A program made the translations under genes and the position numbers. A model generated the notes under the pieces. That model was given only the letters and a program-made list of their open reading frames with translations, had not been told where the DNA came from and did no database searches. From contig UQBS01000006.1 of NCBI GenBank assembly GCA_900539345.1, positions 20,385-84,384 on the forward strand: 64,000 bases of DNA. Direction: 5' to 3'. The first letter of the stretch is position 1; each line of letters opens with the position of its first letter. This DNA comes from an uncultured Coriobacteriaceae bacterium. GTDB taxonomy: Bacteria > Actinomycetota > Coriobacteriia > Coriobacteriales > UMGS124. This document shows, one piece after another, positions 34,001-42,105 of this stretch.

Positions 34001-34791
34001 GCGTCATCATCCCGGTGTTCCCCGGCAACAACTGCGAATATGATTCCGCTCGTGCCTTCAACCGTGCCGGCGCCCAGGCTGAGACGCTCATCGTCAACAA
34101 CCTTACGCCTGCTGCCGTTGCCGAGAGTACCGAGAAGCTCGCCCAGGCCATTCGCGACAGCCAGATTGTCATGATTCCCGGTGGCTTCTCTGGCGGCGAC
34201 GAGCCCGACGGTTCGGCCAAGTTCATCACCGCGTTCTTCCGCGCCCCGCAGGTGACCGAGGCTGTGCGCGACCTGCTCCAGAGCCGCGACGGTCTTATGC
34301 TGGGCATCTGCAACGGCTTCCAGGCGCTCGTGAAGCTGGGCCTTGTGCCCTTCGGCGACATCCGCCCCATGGATGCCGGCTGCCCCACGCTCACGTTCAA
34401 CACCATTGGCCGTCACCAGAGCCGCCTGGTGCGCACGCGCGTTGCCTCCAACATGTCGCCTTGGCTCAGCAAGTGCGAGGTCGGCGACATCCACACGGTG
34501 GCCATCAGCCACGGCGAGGGCCGCTTCGTCGCCAATGACGAGGTACTTGCCAGCATGCTCGCAAATGGCCAGGTTGCCACGCAGTACGTGGATGAGGCCG
34601 GCGTGCCGAGCATGGACCTGTCGGTGAACCCCAACGGCTCGCTGCTCGCCATCGAGGGCATCACGAGCCCCGACGGCCGCGTGTTCGGCAAGATGGGCCA
34701 CTCCGAGCGCTCCGGCAAGGGCCTCTACGCCAACGTGCCGGGCAACAAGTACCAGCCCATCTTCGAGGGCGGCGTTTCGTACTTCCTGTAA
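31039..34791 (+). CDS. purL: Phosphoribosylformylglycinamidine synthase, single-chain
   Basis: This 1250-residue enzyme makes FGAM from FGAR, glutamine and ATP in purine synthesis. It combines the PurS-like start, two AIRS-type synthase halves, and a C-terminal glutamine amidotransferase (from about 1000, FPGNNCEYDSARAFNRAG; nucleophile Cys1091 in LGICNGFQALV). In the synthase part are ETHNHPTEIEPFGGAATCVGG, which binds nucleotide, and RDGIGGATGSSKAH. The large single-chain layout is the form found in several Clostridia and Coriobacteriia, rather than the split PurS/Q/L of most Gram-positives. Ribosome site GAAGGTAGGG. Confidence 0.96.
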   Translation: MVSRVYVEKKPGFDVEAQQLKNELTSILGVEGLESLRLINRYDVEGISQELFDACVPTVFSEPQSDVASADFEAAEGDAVFAVEFLPGQFDQRAASAAECIQLISQGERPEVRSAKVYILSGTLTPEAVEAVKHYVVNPVEARLASLDLPATLHVEFPKPAMVETVEGFCDLDEAGLAAFIDARGLAMDLADIKFCQEYFRTEGRNPTITEIKMIDTYWSDHCRHTTFGTVLTDVEIDDPQVKAAYERYLDMRHELGRDAKPVCLMDMGTIGARYLKSKGILTGLDESEEINACTVKVKVDVDGQDEDWLYLFKNETHNHPTEIEPFGGAATCVGGAIRDPLSGRSYVYQAMRVTGAADPTVPVSQTIPGKLPQRKLVTTAAAGYSSYGNQIGLATGQVDELYHPGYAAKRMEIGAVVGATPADHVRRETPAPGDVIVLLGGRTGRDGIGGATGSSKAHNHESIETCGAEVQKGNAPVERKIQRLFRRGDACRLIKRCNDFGAGGVSVAVGELADGLFIELDRVPKKYEGLDGTELAIAESQERMAVALAPEDVDTFIGYATEENLEATPIARVTEEPRVRMVWDGATIVDVSREFLASNGAPKHQAASVEKGGAYTQEWAGATLAERMRSVLTDLNVASNKGLSERFDSTIGASTVLMPFGGKTQLTPSLAMAAKLPVFGETTTMSGMAWGFNPYLSQANQYQGAYLAVVESLSKLVAAGFEHKKAYLTFQEYFEKLRDEPARWGKPVASVLGALDAQIDLGVGSIGGKDSMSGSFEDLDVPPTLVSFATAVGNVARATSPEFKGAGHELVLIQPACELGSIVPGKKGLLEAFDLVEGLIGSGQALAVSTAGYGDLAEALFKMCVGNQLGVALDRNFDVDELFVPAYGSFIIELAEGAHVDERIASIAVTRLGATTAEYTIAYPGHVASSGERVGAETIDLARLQEAWEHGIEDVFPYRAAGEEVEAVSFHAEAPHVFLGGRTPRPRVIIPVFPGNNCEYDSARAFNRAGAQAETLIVNNLTPAAVAESTEKLAQAIRDSQIVMIPGGFSGGDEPDGSAKFITAFFRAPQVTEAVRDLLQSRDGLMLGICNGFQALVKLGLVPFGDIRPMDAGCPTLTFNTIGRHQSRLVRTRVASNMSPWLSKCEVGDIHTVAISHGEGRFVANDEVLASMLANGQVATQYVDEAGVPSMDLSVNPNGSLLAIEGITSPDGRVFGKMGHSERSGKGLYANVPGNKYQPIFEGGVSYFL

Positions 34792-34828
34792 GGGCCTTTG
34801 ACCGGAAACGCCGGTATCTGTTCTTGTC

Positions 34829-34876
34829 AGACGGGGTAGACTCGACCTGTGGGTGTCGAGCCTGCCCCGTCTTTGT
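34829..34876 (+). terminator. Long hairpin between purL and the small membrane protein gene
   Basis: An 18-bp imperfect stem (34829-34846 with 34855-34872) followed by TTGT. It begins 37 bases after the purL stop. The short T tract suggests partial termination. Confidence 0.6.
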
Positions 34877-34905
34877 GTACGGGGTTCCAAAGAAAGGACC
34901 GCCGC

Positions 34906-35106
34906 ATGAAAGAGCTCTTTGGTCTTCAGATTCCCGAACCGCTGTTTTGGGTAATCGTCGCCGTCGTAATCATCGCTGTTATCGCCGCTATCGCCATTCC
35001 CATTTACAAGGGCTACAAGGCCGAGCTCGAGCGCCAGGCAAAGCTCGAGGCCAAGAAGAAGGCCGCCGCAAAGAAGAAGGCTGCTGCCAAGAAGTCGACA
35101 AGGTAG
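34906..35106 (+). CDS. Small single-pass membrane protein with Lys/Ala-rich tail
   Basis: The 66-residue protein begins MKELFGLQIPEPLFW, has one transmembrane helix (about 13-35, rich in Val, Ile and Ala), and ends in a basic tail of repeated Lys and Ala (residues 45-66). The start follows AGAAAGGA at good spacing; the 34849 start of the longer frame has no site. The Lys/Ala tail may bind nucleic acid or anionic lipid (inference). It lies between two strong hairpins. Function unknown. Confidence 0.7.
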   Translation: MKELFGLQIPEPLFWVIVAVVIIAVIAAIAIPIYKGYKAELERQAKLEAKKKAAAKKKAAAKKSTR

Positions 35107-35136
35107 CACGCATCCCTGCGTAGTTTCTCGCGACGT

Positions 35137-35190
35137 AAAGAGGACCCCTTTCCAGCGCATCCACGCCAAGGAAAGGGGTCCTCTTTTGTA
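35137..35190. terminator. Strong bidirectional terminator
   Basis: A perfect 17-bp stem, AAAGAGGACCCCTTTCC with its complement (35137-35153 with 35170-35186), with A run on the left and T run on the right. It separates the small membrane protein gene from the repeat cluster and the convergent transporter gene. Confidence 0.9.
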
Positions 35191-35220
35191 GCTAAGTTTT
35201 GCTCGCCGATTACCTCAAGC

Positions 35221-35350
35221 CAGGTTCCGCATCCCACTAAAACGTGGGTTCTCGTCCGCAAGGCGCCGGGAGGCGATGCGCGCGGTGCGGGCCTTTGGCC
35301 TACTGGATGTACGTGAGCCTCCCGGGAACGCAGCGCATCAGGTTCCGCAT
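35221..35350 (-). repeat. Nested-hairpin repeat, copy A1
   Basis: One member of a dispersed repeat family. The inner arms CCGGGAGGC (35266-35274) and GCCTCCCGG (35317-35325) pair perfectly. They are bounded by CAAGGCG on the left and GAACGCAGCGCATCAGG on the right, the same flanks as copy A2. The loop carries a GTAC core (around 35309). In element orientation (minus strand) the flanks read GCGTT...CGCCTTG, the same as in the cluster at 51.9-52.3 kb. No coding sense is apparent. Confidence 0.75.
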
Positions 35351-35450
35351 TCCACCAAGAGCGGGTTCTGATGCACAAGGCGCGCAGGGCCGACGTGTAC
35401 TGGAGTACTCTAGGTCCTGCGGAACGCAGTGCATCAGGTTCCGCATCATC
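35338..35450 (-). repeat. Nested-hairpin repeat, copy A2
   Basis: The outer arms CTGATGCAC (35368-35376) and GTGCATCAG (35429-35437) pair perfectly. The inner arms CGCAGGGCC (35383-35391) and GGTCCTGCG (35413-35421) pair with one G-U. The loop is GTACTGGAGTAC. The arms differ in sequence from copy A1 but remain complementary. The element's right end overlaps the last codons of the transporter gene (stop at 35446-35448). Confidence 0.8.
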
Positions 35451-38400
35451 CTAAAAGTGTGCCGTTGGAGAGAGCGTAGGTGTCGTCGGCTATGGCTCCC
35501 GCGCTTGCGCGGTGGGTTACGATGACGACAGTCTTGTCGGCGCGGTTCTCCTGCAGTGCCTTAAGGACGCTTGCCTCGGAGAGGGCGTCGAGGTTGCTGG
35601 TGGGCTCGTCGAGTAGGAGCAGCGGCGCATCTTGCAAGAAGACGCGGGCCAGGCCTAGGCGCTGACGTTCGCCACCGGAGAGCGAGTCGCCCAGCTCGGC
35701 AAGTTGCGTGTCGAGGCCCTGCGGCAGGCGCTCCACAAGCTCGCGCAAGGCGGCCTTCTCGAGCGCCGTCATGAGCTCTTCGTCGCTCGCGTCTGCCTTG
35801 GCCACGAGGAGGTTCTCGCGGATAGTGGAGGCAAAGAGGAACGTGTCCTGCTCCATGAGGCCTTGCTGGCTGCGCAAGCTGGCGGTGTTCACGTCGCGCA
35901 GGTCCAAGCCGGAGATGCTCACGCGGCCGTTCTGGGGATCCCAGAAACGCATGAGGAGCTTGAGCAGGGTCGACTTGCCTATGCCGCTGGGCCCGGCGAT
36001 GCGCACGACGCGCCCAGGGCGGATGTCGACGTCGACGTTGGAGAGGATCTCCTTGTCGCGATAGGCGAAGTTGACTTCGCGCATTGCCATGCCCTCAAAG
36101 CCCCCGACGTCGACGCCGTCGGTCACATCAGGCGTCTGAGGGGCCTCTTCGAGCAGGTCAAGCACGCGCGAACCTGCGGCGAGGGTCTGCTGCAGGGTGC
36201 TTCCCAGGGCGGCGACGGCCAAGAGCGGTCCGAAGGAGGCCATGAAGGTGCCTGCCGCCATGACGGCGCGGCCGAACTCGAGCGTTCCCTGCATGACGAA
36301 CATCATTGCCAGCGCAATCATTGCGACGTCGAGCGCAAGCACCACGGCGCCCGAGACGGCCATGGCGTTGGCACCGCGGCCCTTGAGCGTGCGCTCGGCT
36401 GAGGCAAGCGATGCCATGCGCTCGCTCAGCTCGTGGGTGCGCTGCTTCTGGGCGCCGAACTGGAGGGTCTCAGACAGGCCGCGCAGCGAGTCGAGCACGA
36501 AGGAGTTCATCTTGCCCACCTGCTGGCGCAGCTCGAGGCCGCCCGTTGTGGTGTAGCGGGAGGAGCACCATGGCACGACGACGCCCACGCAGATGAAGCC
36601 GAGTGCTGCGAAGCCAACAAGCTGTGGAGCCTGAAAACCGATGAACACGAGCACGATGATGCTGACAGCAAGGGCAATCGCCGCAGGTGAGAGGGTGTGT
36701 GCGTAGAAGACCTCAAGCAGCTCGATGTCGGCGGTGACCAGGGAGACGAGGTCGCCTTTCTCCTTGCCCTCGAGTTTGGCAGGGGCAAGGCGGCGCATAG
36801 CGGCAAAGACCTTGTCGCGCACAAGCGCCAGCACCCTGAAGGCCAGGTAGTGGTTGCACAGCTGCTCGGCATAGCGCAGGGGTCCACGTGCAATGCCGCA
36901 CACGACGGCGGCCACGGTTGCGACGCTCGCAGCAACCCAACACGCCTGACCCTCAAGGTCGAGCAGGGCAGAGGTGGCAAGGACCGTGATACCGATTGCG
37001 GCAAGGAAGCCGGCGACACCGAGCACGACGGCGCAAGCGAGCACACCCAGCAGGGGACGGGTGAGCTTCACGAGCTTGAGCATGATGCGAACCTTGCCAC
37101 GTTTGGGGGTCGCGTCACCCATGCGCGTAACCGCCTGCTGAGAAGGTGCGCCCTCGGCCGCCTGATGCACCTGCTCAGCGGCCTGCTTGTCTGCGCTTTC
37201 GCCACTGCGAGCAGAGAAGTCCTCAAGCTCTGCCTGACGTGCCCAAAGACGTGCGTAGGGGCCGTCCTGGCCCGCAAGCTCCTCGTGGATCCCCGTCTGC
37301 ACGACGCGGCCGGCCTCGAAGACGTACACCTTGTTGCAGCCGCGCAGGGCAGCCAGGCGGTGCGACACCATGACGACGGTCTTGGTGCGCGCAAGCTCGG
37401 TCACGGCGTCGATGATTGCGGCCTCGCTATCTGCGTCGATGTTGGAAGTTGCCTCGTCGAAGATGTAGACGGGCGTGTCATGCAGCAGGGCGCGTGCCAT
37501 GGCGAGGCGCTGGCGTTGGCCGCCCGAGAGGTTCGTGCCCTCGGCGCTGACGGGGGCGTCCAGGCCGCCGCTGCGACGCACGAAATCGTCGATGCGGCAG
37601 CGGCTGAGCGCATCCCACAGCTCCTCGTCGTTTGCCTGGGGGCGTGCCATCAACAGGTTCGAGCGCACGGTGCCGGCAAAGAGGAAGCTGCGAAAGCCCA
37701 CGTAGGTCACCGTGTCGCGCAGGCTTTCGGCCGAGATGTCGCGCAGGTCGATGCCACCGATTGTGACGCTGCCGGTATAGCTGAGGTTGGCGCCTGTGAG
37801 GATGCCGGCCAAGGTCGACTTGCCCGACCCGCTTGCGCCTGTGATGCCCACAAAGCCGCCGGGCCTTGCCGTGAAGTCGGCGTTCTGAAGCACGGTGCGG
37901 GTTCCGTCATAGGAGTAGGACACGTTGCGGCATTCGATGCCCACCGAAGTGCAGGTGACGGCCTGAGTGCCGCGGGCAGGCTCGGGGGCGTCGATGATGC
38001 GGTACATGCGCTCGGCCGCGGCCATACCGCCTGTTGCCGTGTGGAAGAACGAGCCCAGCGTGCGCAGCGGAATGAAGAAGTCCGCCGCGAGGAACACAAA
38101 GGCGAACGCGCCGGCAAAGGTCACGGTGCCGGCCGCATAGGAGTTGAGCATCACGACGATGCCGGCTGCGGCGCCCGCAAAGGCAAAGATGTCCATGACG
38201 ATCACGGAGTTCAGCTGCATGGTGAGCAGGCGCATCGTGGCCTTGCGGAACTTCTCGGCCTCCTCGTTCATCCTGCGATGGCGCCCCTCATCGGCCCCGA
38301 AGACCTTGAGCGTGGTGAGACCCTGGATGCTTTCCAGAAAGAGTGCGCCCAGGTCGGTGTAGGAGTGCCAGTAGTCGCCCATGATGCGCTTGGCGATCTT

Positions 38401-38931
38401 CATGACAGCCATGAGGGAGATCGGGATGAGCGGCACGCAGCATAGGAGCACCACTGCGGCCGGGGTGCACAGTGGGGCCAGGCAGAAGAAGAGCGTAACC
38501 GAGGCAATGAGGGAGTAGAAGAGTTGCGGCAGGTAGTTGCCGAAATACGCCTCAAGCTGCTCGACGCCTTCGACGCAAAGCTGCGTCGCCTCGCTCGTGG
38601 CAACGGTCTCGCGATAGCTCGGTCCCATGCGCACGAGCTTGTCGTACACGAGCGTGCGCACGCGCTGCTTGGCCAAGGCCGACGCCGCCAGGCCTTGCTT
38701 GGTTGCCTGGGCTTGGCAAACGAGCCTCACTGCCACGGCCACGACGGCCACGAGAAGCGTGCGAGCCAGGTCGATTCCTGTGGCGCCGCCTGCAAGCACG
38801 GATTGCAACAGTCGGCCTACGCTCACGAACAGGACGACGTTGGCCAGCAGGGCCAGCCACTGCAGGGCAACGTTGCCGGCGATGTGGCGCATGACACCGG
38901 GAACGAGGGAAAACAAGCGTTTATCAAACAC
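35446..38931 (-). CDS. cydDC: Fused two-half ABC exporter, CydDC-like
   Basis: This 1161-residue protein joins two half-transporters: membrane domain, ATPase, membrane domain, ATPase. The first half has Walker A TGASGSGKST and signature LSGGQRQRLAMARAL; the second has GPSGIGKSTLLKLL and LSGGERQRLGLARVF. The first membrane half (YLPQLFYSLIASV, then ESIQGLTTLKVFGADEG) reads like CydD, and the second like CydC, the heterodimer that exports cysteine and glutathione for cytochrome bd assembly. Fused CydDC forms occur in actinobacteria. The start is a GTG with AGAGGAA before it. No cydAB gene is in the window, and the substrate may differ. The stop lies inside repeat A2. Confidence 0.78.
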   Translation of the reverse strand: MFDKRLFSLVPGVMRHIAGNVALQWLALLANVVLFVSVGRLLQSVLAGGATGIDLARTLLVAVVAVAVRLVCQAQATKQGLAASALAKQRVRTLVYDKLVRMGPSYRETVATSEATQLCVEGVEQLEAYFGNYLPQLFYSLIASVTLFFCLAPLCTPAAVVLLCCVPLIPISLMAVMKIAKRIMGDYWHSYTDLGALFLESIQGLTTLKVFGADEGRHRRMNEEAEKFRKATMRLLTMQLNSVIVMDIFAFAGAAAGIVVMLNSYAAGTVTFAGAFAFVFLAADFFIPLRTLGSFFHTATGGMAAAERMYRIIDAPEPARGTQAVTCTSVGIECRNVSYSYDGTRTVLQNADFTARPGGFVGITGASGSGKSTLAGILTGANLSYTGSVTIGGIDLRDISAESLRDTVTYVGFRSFLFAGTVRSNLLMARPQANDEELWDALSRCRIDDFVRRSGGLDAPVSAEGTNLSGGQRQRLAMARALLHDTPVYIFDEATSNIDADSEAAIIDAVTELARTKTVVMVSHRLAALRGCNKVYVFEAGRVVQTGIHEELAGQDGPYARLWARQAELEDFSARSGESADKQAAEQVHQAAEGAPSQQAVTRMGDATPKRGKVRIMLKLVKLTRPLLGVLACAVVLGVAGFLAAIGITVLATSALLDLEGQACWVAASVATVAAVVCGIARGPLRYAEQLCNHYLAFRVLALVRDKVFAAMRRLAPAKLEGKEKGDLVSLVTADIELLEVFYAHTLSPAAIALAVSIIVLVFIGFQAPQLVGFAALGFICVGVVVPWCSSRYTTTGGLELRQQVGKMNSFVLDSLRGLSETLQFGAQKQRTHELSERMASLASAERTLKGRGANAMAVSGAVVLALDVAMIALAMMFVMQGTLEFGRAVMAAGTFMASFGPLLAVAALGSTLQQTLAAGSRVLDLLEEAPQTPDVTDGVDVGGFEGMAMREVNFAYRDKEILSNVDVDIRPGRVVRIAGPSGIGKSTLLKLLMRFWDPQNGRVSISGLDLRDVNTASLRSQQGLMEQDTFLFASTIRENLLVAKADASDEELMTALEKAALRELVERLPQGLDTQLAELGDSLSGGERQRLGLARVFLQDAPLLLLDEPTSNLDALSEASVLKALQENRADKTVVIVTHRASAGAIADDTYALSNGTLLG

Positions 38932-38940
38932 GGCGATTCC

Positions 38941-38995
38941 TCTGCTATCTCATGAAAAAGGTAAACTCCGGATAATTTTTTCACAGGATAGCAGA
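38941..38995. promoter_or_regulatory. 9-bp inverted repeat upstream of the CydDC-like gene
   Basis: TCTGCTATC (38941-38949) and GATAGCAGA (38987-38995) form a perfect inverted repeat around an AT-rich 37-base stretch immediately upstream of the GTG start. It may be an operator pair or a leader stem. The AT-rich interior could hold the promoter. Confidence 0.35.
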
Positions 38996-39029
38996 CTAGT
39001 TATGTTAGTTAAACTTTTACAACAAAAAG

Positions 39030-40907
39030 TTAGAGAGCATAATCCGAGGGCGCCTCGTGTTCGGCTGACCAGCCGTAATATCCCAGCTCGCGCATGGAAT
39101 CGTCGCTGCGCAGGAAGTGCTTTTGGCTTACCTCGCCGTGCGTGCCCTGGTCGGGAGTTGGGTCGTCCCAGGTCACGTCAACGTGGTACCAAGTGCCGTC
39201 GATGCACACCATGTTCCACTGGTGTGCCATGTCCTCACTGCGCACGATGACGCAGGGTACTCCGAGTCGCTCCATAGCAAGCATGAAGGCTTGCGAATAC
39301 CCTTCGCAGACCGCCGTCGCATTGGCGAACAGGCCGTATGCCGTGTGTGAGGCGCGCATGTCTTCTTGGTCGTAGGCAACGTGCCGCACGAGCCAGTCGT
39401 GCACGGCGAGCACCTGCGTCGCTGTGTCGGTCTGCGGGTCCACCCAATCGCATGCCCATGCTGCGCCGTCGGTGAGCAGCTGCTTGTTTTGGGCAATCTC
39501 GCTGGGGGAGAGGCGGTATTCTGCCGTGAGGGAGCACACGACGCAGTCCTCGTCGTTTGAGGCGGTGTTGGAAAGAAACGTCGCGCCCATGCTCGCCACA
39601 TACCCATACCAGGCAGGATCGAGCATGTCGAAGGCATGGCTGACCTCGCGATAGGTAAGGCGATAGCGCTCAATGCCGTCCAGGCTTGGGGTGCCCTCGT
39701 CAAGCAGCTTCTTCCAGAGTTCTTGTGCCAGCGCCAGGCGCGAGGCTTCGTCTGACCCTGCGATTTTGTCGTAATAGCCTTGCGGGACCTGGGCGGGGGC
39801 GTCCCAAGAGGAAACGCCGCCCGCGCGCATGGCGTCGTCGTTGCACAGGAAGTAAAGCAGCGTTGCCTGCTCGCTTTCCTTGGTGCGCGAGTCCCAGTAC
39901 AGGTCGACGTGATACCAGGAGCCGTCGACATTCACGAGGTTCCAATACGTGCCCTCGCCCTCCGGCGCACCGGTGTCACAGAGCACCAAACAGTCGATGC
40001 CGAGCTGGTCGAGCACAAGCTTGTAGGCGTCGGCGAAGCCCTTGCCCACGGCGTTGCCTTCCACAAGGCACCCGTAGGCGCAGAAGGGCGTGGAGGTGCT
40101 GCCCGATACGCCCAGGCAGCGGGCCTGCAGGGCCTGTGCTGCGGCAAGCGCCACCTCTTCGTCGCTAACCGCGCTGCTGGCCCGTACCTGGGCGACGACC
40201 TCGTCAACTGCGGCGTCTACGCTCTGGGCGTAGGTGGCCTGCAGGTCATCGTCGATGAGATAGCGCAGTTCAAAACCGGTGAGTGTGCATGCATCCTCGT
40301 CATCGGCGTTGTCGAGGTAGTAGTACTCGATGCCGCTCACATAGTCGAGCTTGGCGTCTTGCAGCAGCAGGTCGTAGGCAATCAGAACGTCGCCGACGGT
40401 GAGCCCCCTGTCGGTGAGACCGTCGACCTTGCCTGAGAAATCCCCGGCGGCCTGCGTAAGCAAATCGAGCGCCTCGGACTGGGCGGAAGTGAGCTCGGCA
40501 TTCGGCCTGCTGTCCTCGGAGGGGCCGCCTTCTTCGCCCGATTCGGCCTGTGTGCCAGTGGATGCGGGCGCCTCGTCGTCCGAGTTGCCATCTGGACTGG
40601 TCGACGGGGCGGCCTCCTCGTCCGGCTCGGTTTGCTCGGTGGGAGCGGGTGCCTCGTCACTCAGGCCGTCATACTCCGGTGGCTCGCTGTCGCCCGGCGC
40701 CTCATCAAGCGAGCAACCCGCGGGGATAACGTCGCCCATCAGCTCTGCGGTGACGTCCACCGCGTCGCCTGCCAGCTGTGCGGCGGTGTCAGACACGTCG
40801 TTTGCCAGGCGTTGCGCCGTCTGGCCAATGTGGTGCAGCTCATCGGGTGCGGCGAACGTGAAACCCAGTGCGATTGCTGCTGCCAGTATGATAGGCCAGG
40901 GGCGCAT
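39030..40907 (-). CDS. Exported protein with one intact and one degenerate transglutaminase-like domain
   Basis: The 625-residue protein has an N-terminal signal peptide, then a Glu/Pro/Ser-rich acidic linker (about 65-135). Two transglutaminase-like domains follow. The C-terminal one is intact: Cys534 in TAVCEGYSQAF, His562 in MAHQWNMV and Asp577 in WYHVDVTWDD. In the other (about 285-345) the Cys is replaced by Gly (NAVGKGFADAYKL) and the His is lost (GTYWNLVNV), though WYHVDLYWD remains. The first domain is therefore probably structural or a binding module. It starts 7 bases after etfA ends, so it is in the lactate dehydrogenase operon. Its target is unknown. Confidence 0.85.
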   Translation of the reverse strand: MRPWPIILAAAIALGFTFAAPDELHHIGQTAQRLANDVSDTAAQLAGDAVDVTAELMGDVIPAGCSLDEAPGDSEPPEYDGLSDEAPAPTEQTEPDEEAAPSTSPDGNSDDEAPASTGTQAESGEEGGPSEDSRPNAELTSAQSEALDLLTQAAGDFSGKVDGLTDRGLTVGDVLIAYDLLLQDAKLDYVSGIEYYYLDNADDEDACTLTGFELRYLIDDDLQATYAQSVDAAVDEVVAQVRASSAVSDEEVALAAAQALQARCLGVSGSTSTPFCAYGCLVEGNAVGKGFADAYKLVLDQLGIDCLVLCDTGAPEGEGTYWNLVNVDGSWYHVDLYWDSRTKESEQATLLYFLCNDDAMRAGGVSSWDAPAQVPQGYYDKIAGSDEASRLALAQELWKKLLDEGTPSLDGIERYRLTYREVSHAFDMLDPAWYGYVASMGATFLSNTASNDEDCVVCSLTAEYRLSPSEIAQNKQLLTDGAAWACDWVDPQTDTATQVLAVHDWLVRHVAYDQEDMRASHTAYGLFANATAVCEGYSQAFMLAMERLGVPCVIVRSEDMAHQWNMVCIDGTWYHVDVTWDDPTPDQGTHGEVSQKHFLRSDDSMRELGYYGWSAEHEAPSDYAL

Positions 40908-40914
40908 GATTGAG

Positions 40915-42105
40915 TTACCTGTTCTCGAGGCGCGAGACGAGGTCGCGCAGGATTTCGACGCAGTCGCCTACCACGCTGTAGGTGGCATGCCCGAAGATGG
41001 GCGCCTCCGGGTCGGAGTTGATCGCGATGACGCACTGTGCCCCGCCGATGCCGGCCAGGTGCTGGATGGCGCCTGAGACGCCCACGCTCACGAGGAGCCT
41101 GGGGGCCACAGACACGCCGGTCTGACCCACCTGGTGGGGGTATTCGAGCCAGCCTTGCTCAACCAGGGGGCGCGAGCAGCCAAGTTTGGCGCCGATGAGC
41201 TCGGCGAGCCTGCTTGCAAGCGCCAGGTTCTTCTTGGCACCGATGCCACGGCCCACCACGACGAGTACTTCGGCGTCGGCGACCGAGTCATCCTGCGGTG
41301 CGGCAAGACGCTCGAGCACCTCGACGTGGGAGGTTGCCTCGGCAGGTACGCCTACCTGCTCGATTGTCGCGGTGCGCTCGGGGTCGACGACGGGCGCCGC
41401 GAGCACGCCGGGGCGCACCGTCGCCATCTGGGGGCGGGCGTCGGGGCACACGATGGTTGCCATGAGGTTGCCGCCGAACGTGGGCCGGGTCTGCTGCAGC
41501 AGGCGCGTCTCGGGGTCGATGGCGAGGCCGGTGCAGTCTGCCGTGAGACCGCACCTCACGCGTGCCGCCACGCACGGGGCAAGCTCGCGGCCGAAGGCGG
41601 TGGCCCCGAACAGGACGATTTCGGGGGAGCGCGCCTCGATGAGGTCGACCATCCAGGTGGCGAAGGACTCGCATGCCCCATCTGCCAGGCGCTTGTCGCT
41701 GGCTACAAGGACCTGGTCGGCCCCGGCTCCCGCAAGCAGCTGCGCCTGTCCCTCAAGCGTCTCCTGGCCTGCGTTGCTTCCCAGCACGGCCACGACGTTG
41801 CAGCCCAGCGCATCGGCCAGGCCGCGGGCAGCGCCCACGAGCTCGAAGGCGACGGGCAACGCCTGTCCGTCGGCAGTCTGGGCAAACACCCATACGTCCT
41901 GGCATACTTTCGCGTCGTCTTGCGCGGACTCGCGCACGATCTCGATGGCGTCGAAGGGGCAAGCGTCCACGCACATGCCGCACAGCACGCAGGCATCATT
42001 CACACGTGCGAGCCTGCCGTCCATCTGAAGCGCCCCTGAGGCGCATGTCCTCACGCATCTGCCGCAACCGCGGCAAGCCTGCGCGTCGATAACGAGTCCC
42101 GTCAC
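40915..42105 (-). CDS. etfA: Electron transfer flavoprotein alpha subunit with N-terminal ferredoxin domain
   Basis: The 396-residue EtfA has an extra N-terminal 2[4Fe-4S] ferredoxin domain (CRGCGRCVRTC and CVLCGMCVDAC, residues 10-50), followed by the Etf N-terminal domain and the C-terminal FAD-binding region (GRGIGAKKNLALASRLAELI near 285, then VSGAIQHLAGIGGAQCVIAIN and IFGHATYSVVGD). The extra ferredoxin domain is typical of EtfA partners in electron-confurcating lactate dehydrogenase and caffeyl-CoA reductase. It starts with GTG overlapping the etfB stop by four bases (GTGA). Confidence 0.93.
   Translation of the reverse strand: MTGLVIDAQACRGCGRCVRTCASGALQMDGRLARVNDACVLCGMCVDACPFDAIEIVRESAQDDAKVCQDVWVFAQTADGQALPVAFELVGAARGLADALGCNVVAVLGSNAGQETLEGQAQLLAGAGADQVLVASDKRLADGACESFATWMVDLIEARSPEIVLFGATAFGRELAPCVAARVRCGLTADCTGLAIDPETRLLQQTRPTFGGNLMATIVCPDARPQMATVRPGVLAAPVVDPERTATIEQVGVPAEATSHVEVLERLAAPQDDSVADAEVLVVVGRGIGAKKNLALASRLAELIGAKLGCSRPLVEQGWLEYPHQVGQTGVSVAPRLLVSVGVSGAIQHLAGIGGAQCVIAINSDPEAPIFGHATYSVVGDCVEILRDLVSRLENR

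Noticed and set aside
32065..35169. Long open frame (over 1000 codons) on the minus strand opposite purL
   Set aside because: It mirrors purL, has no ribosome site or known motifs, and arises from the strong third-position C/G bias. The purL frame holds all family motifs.
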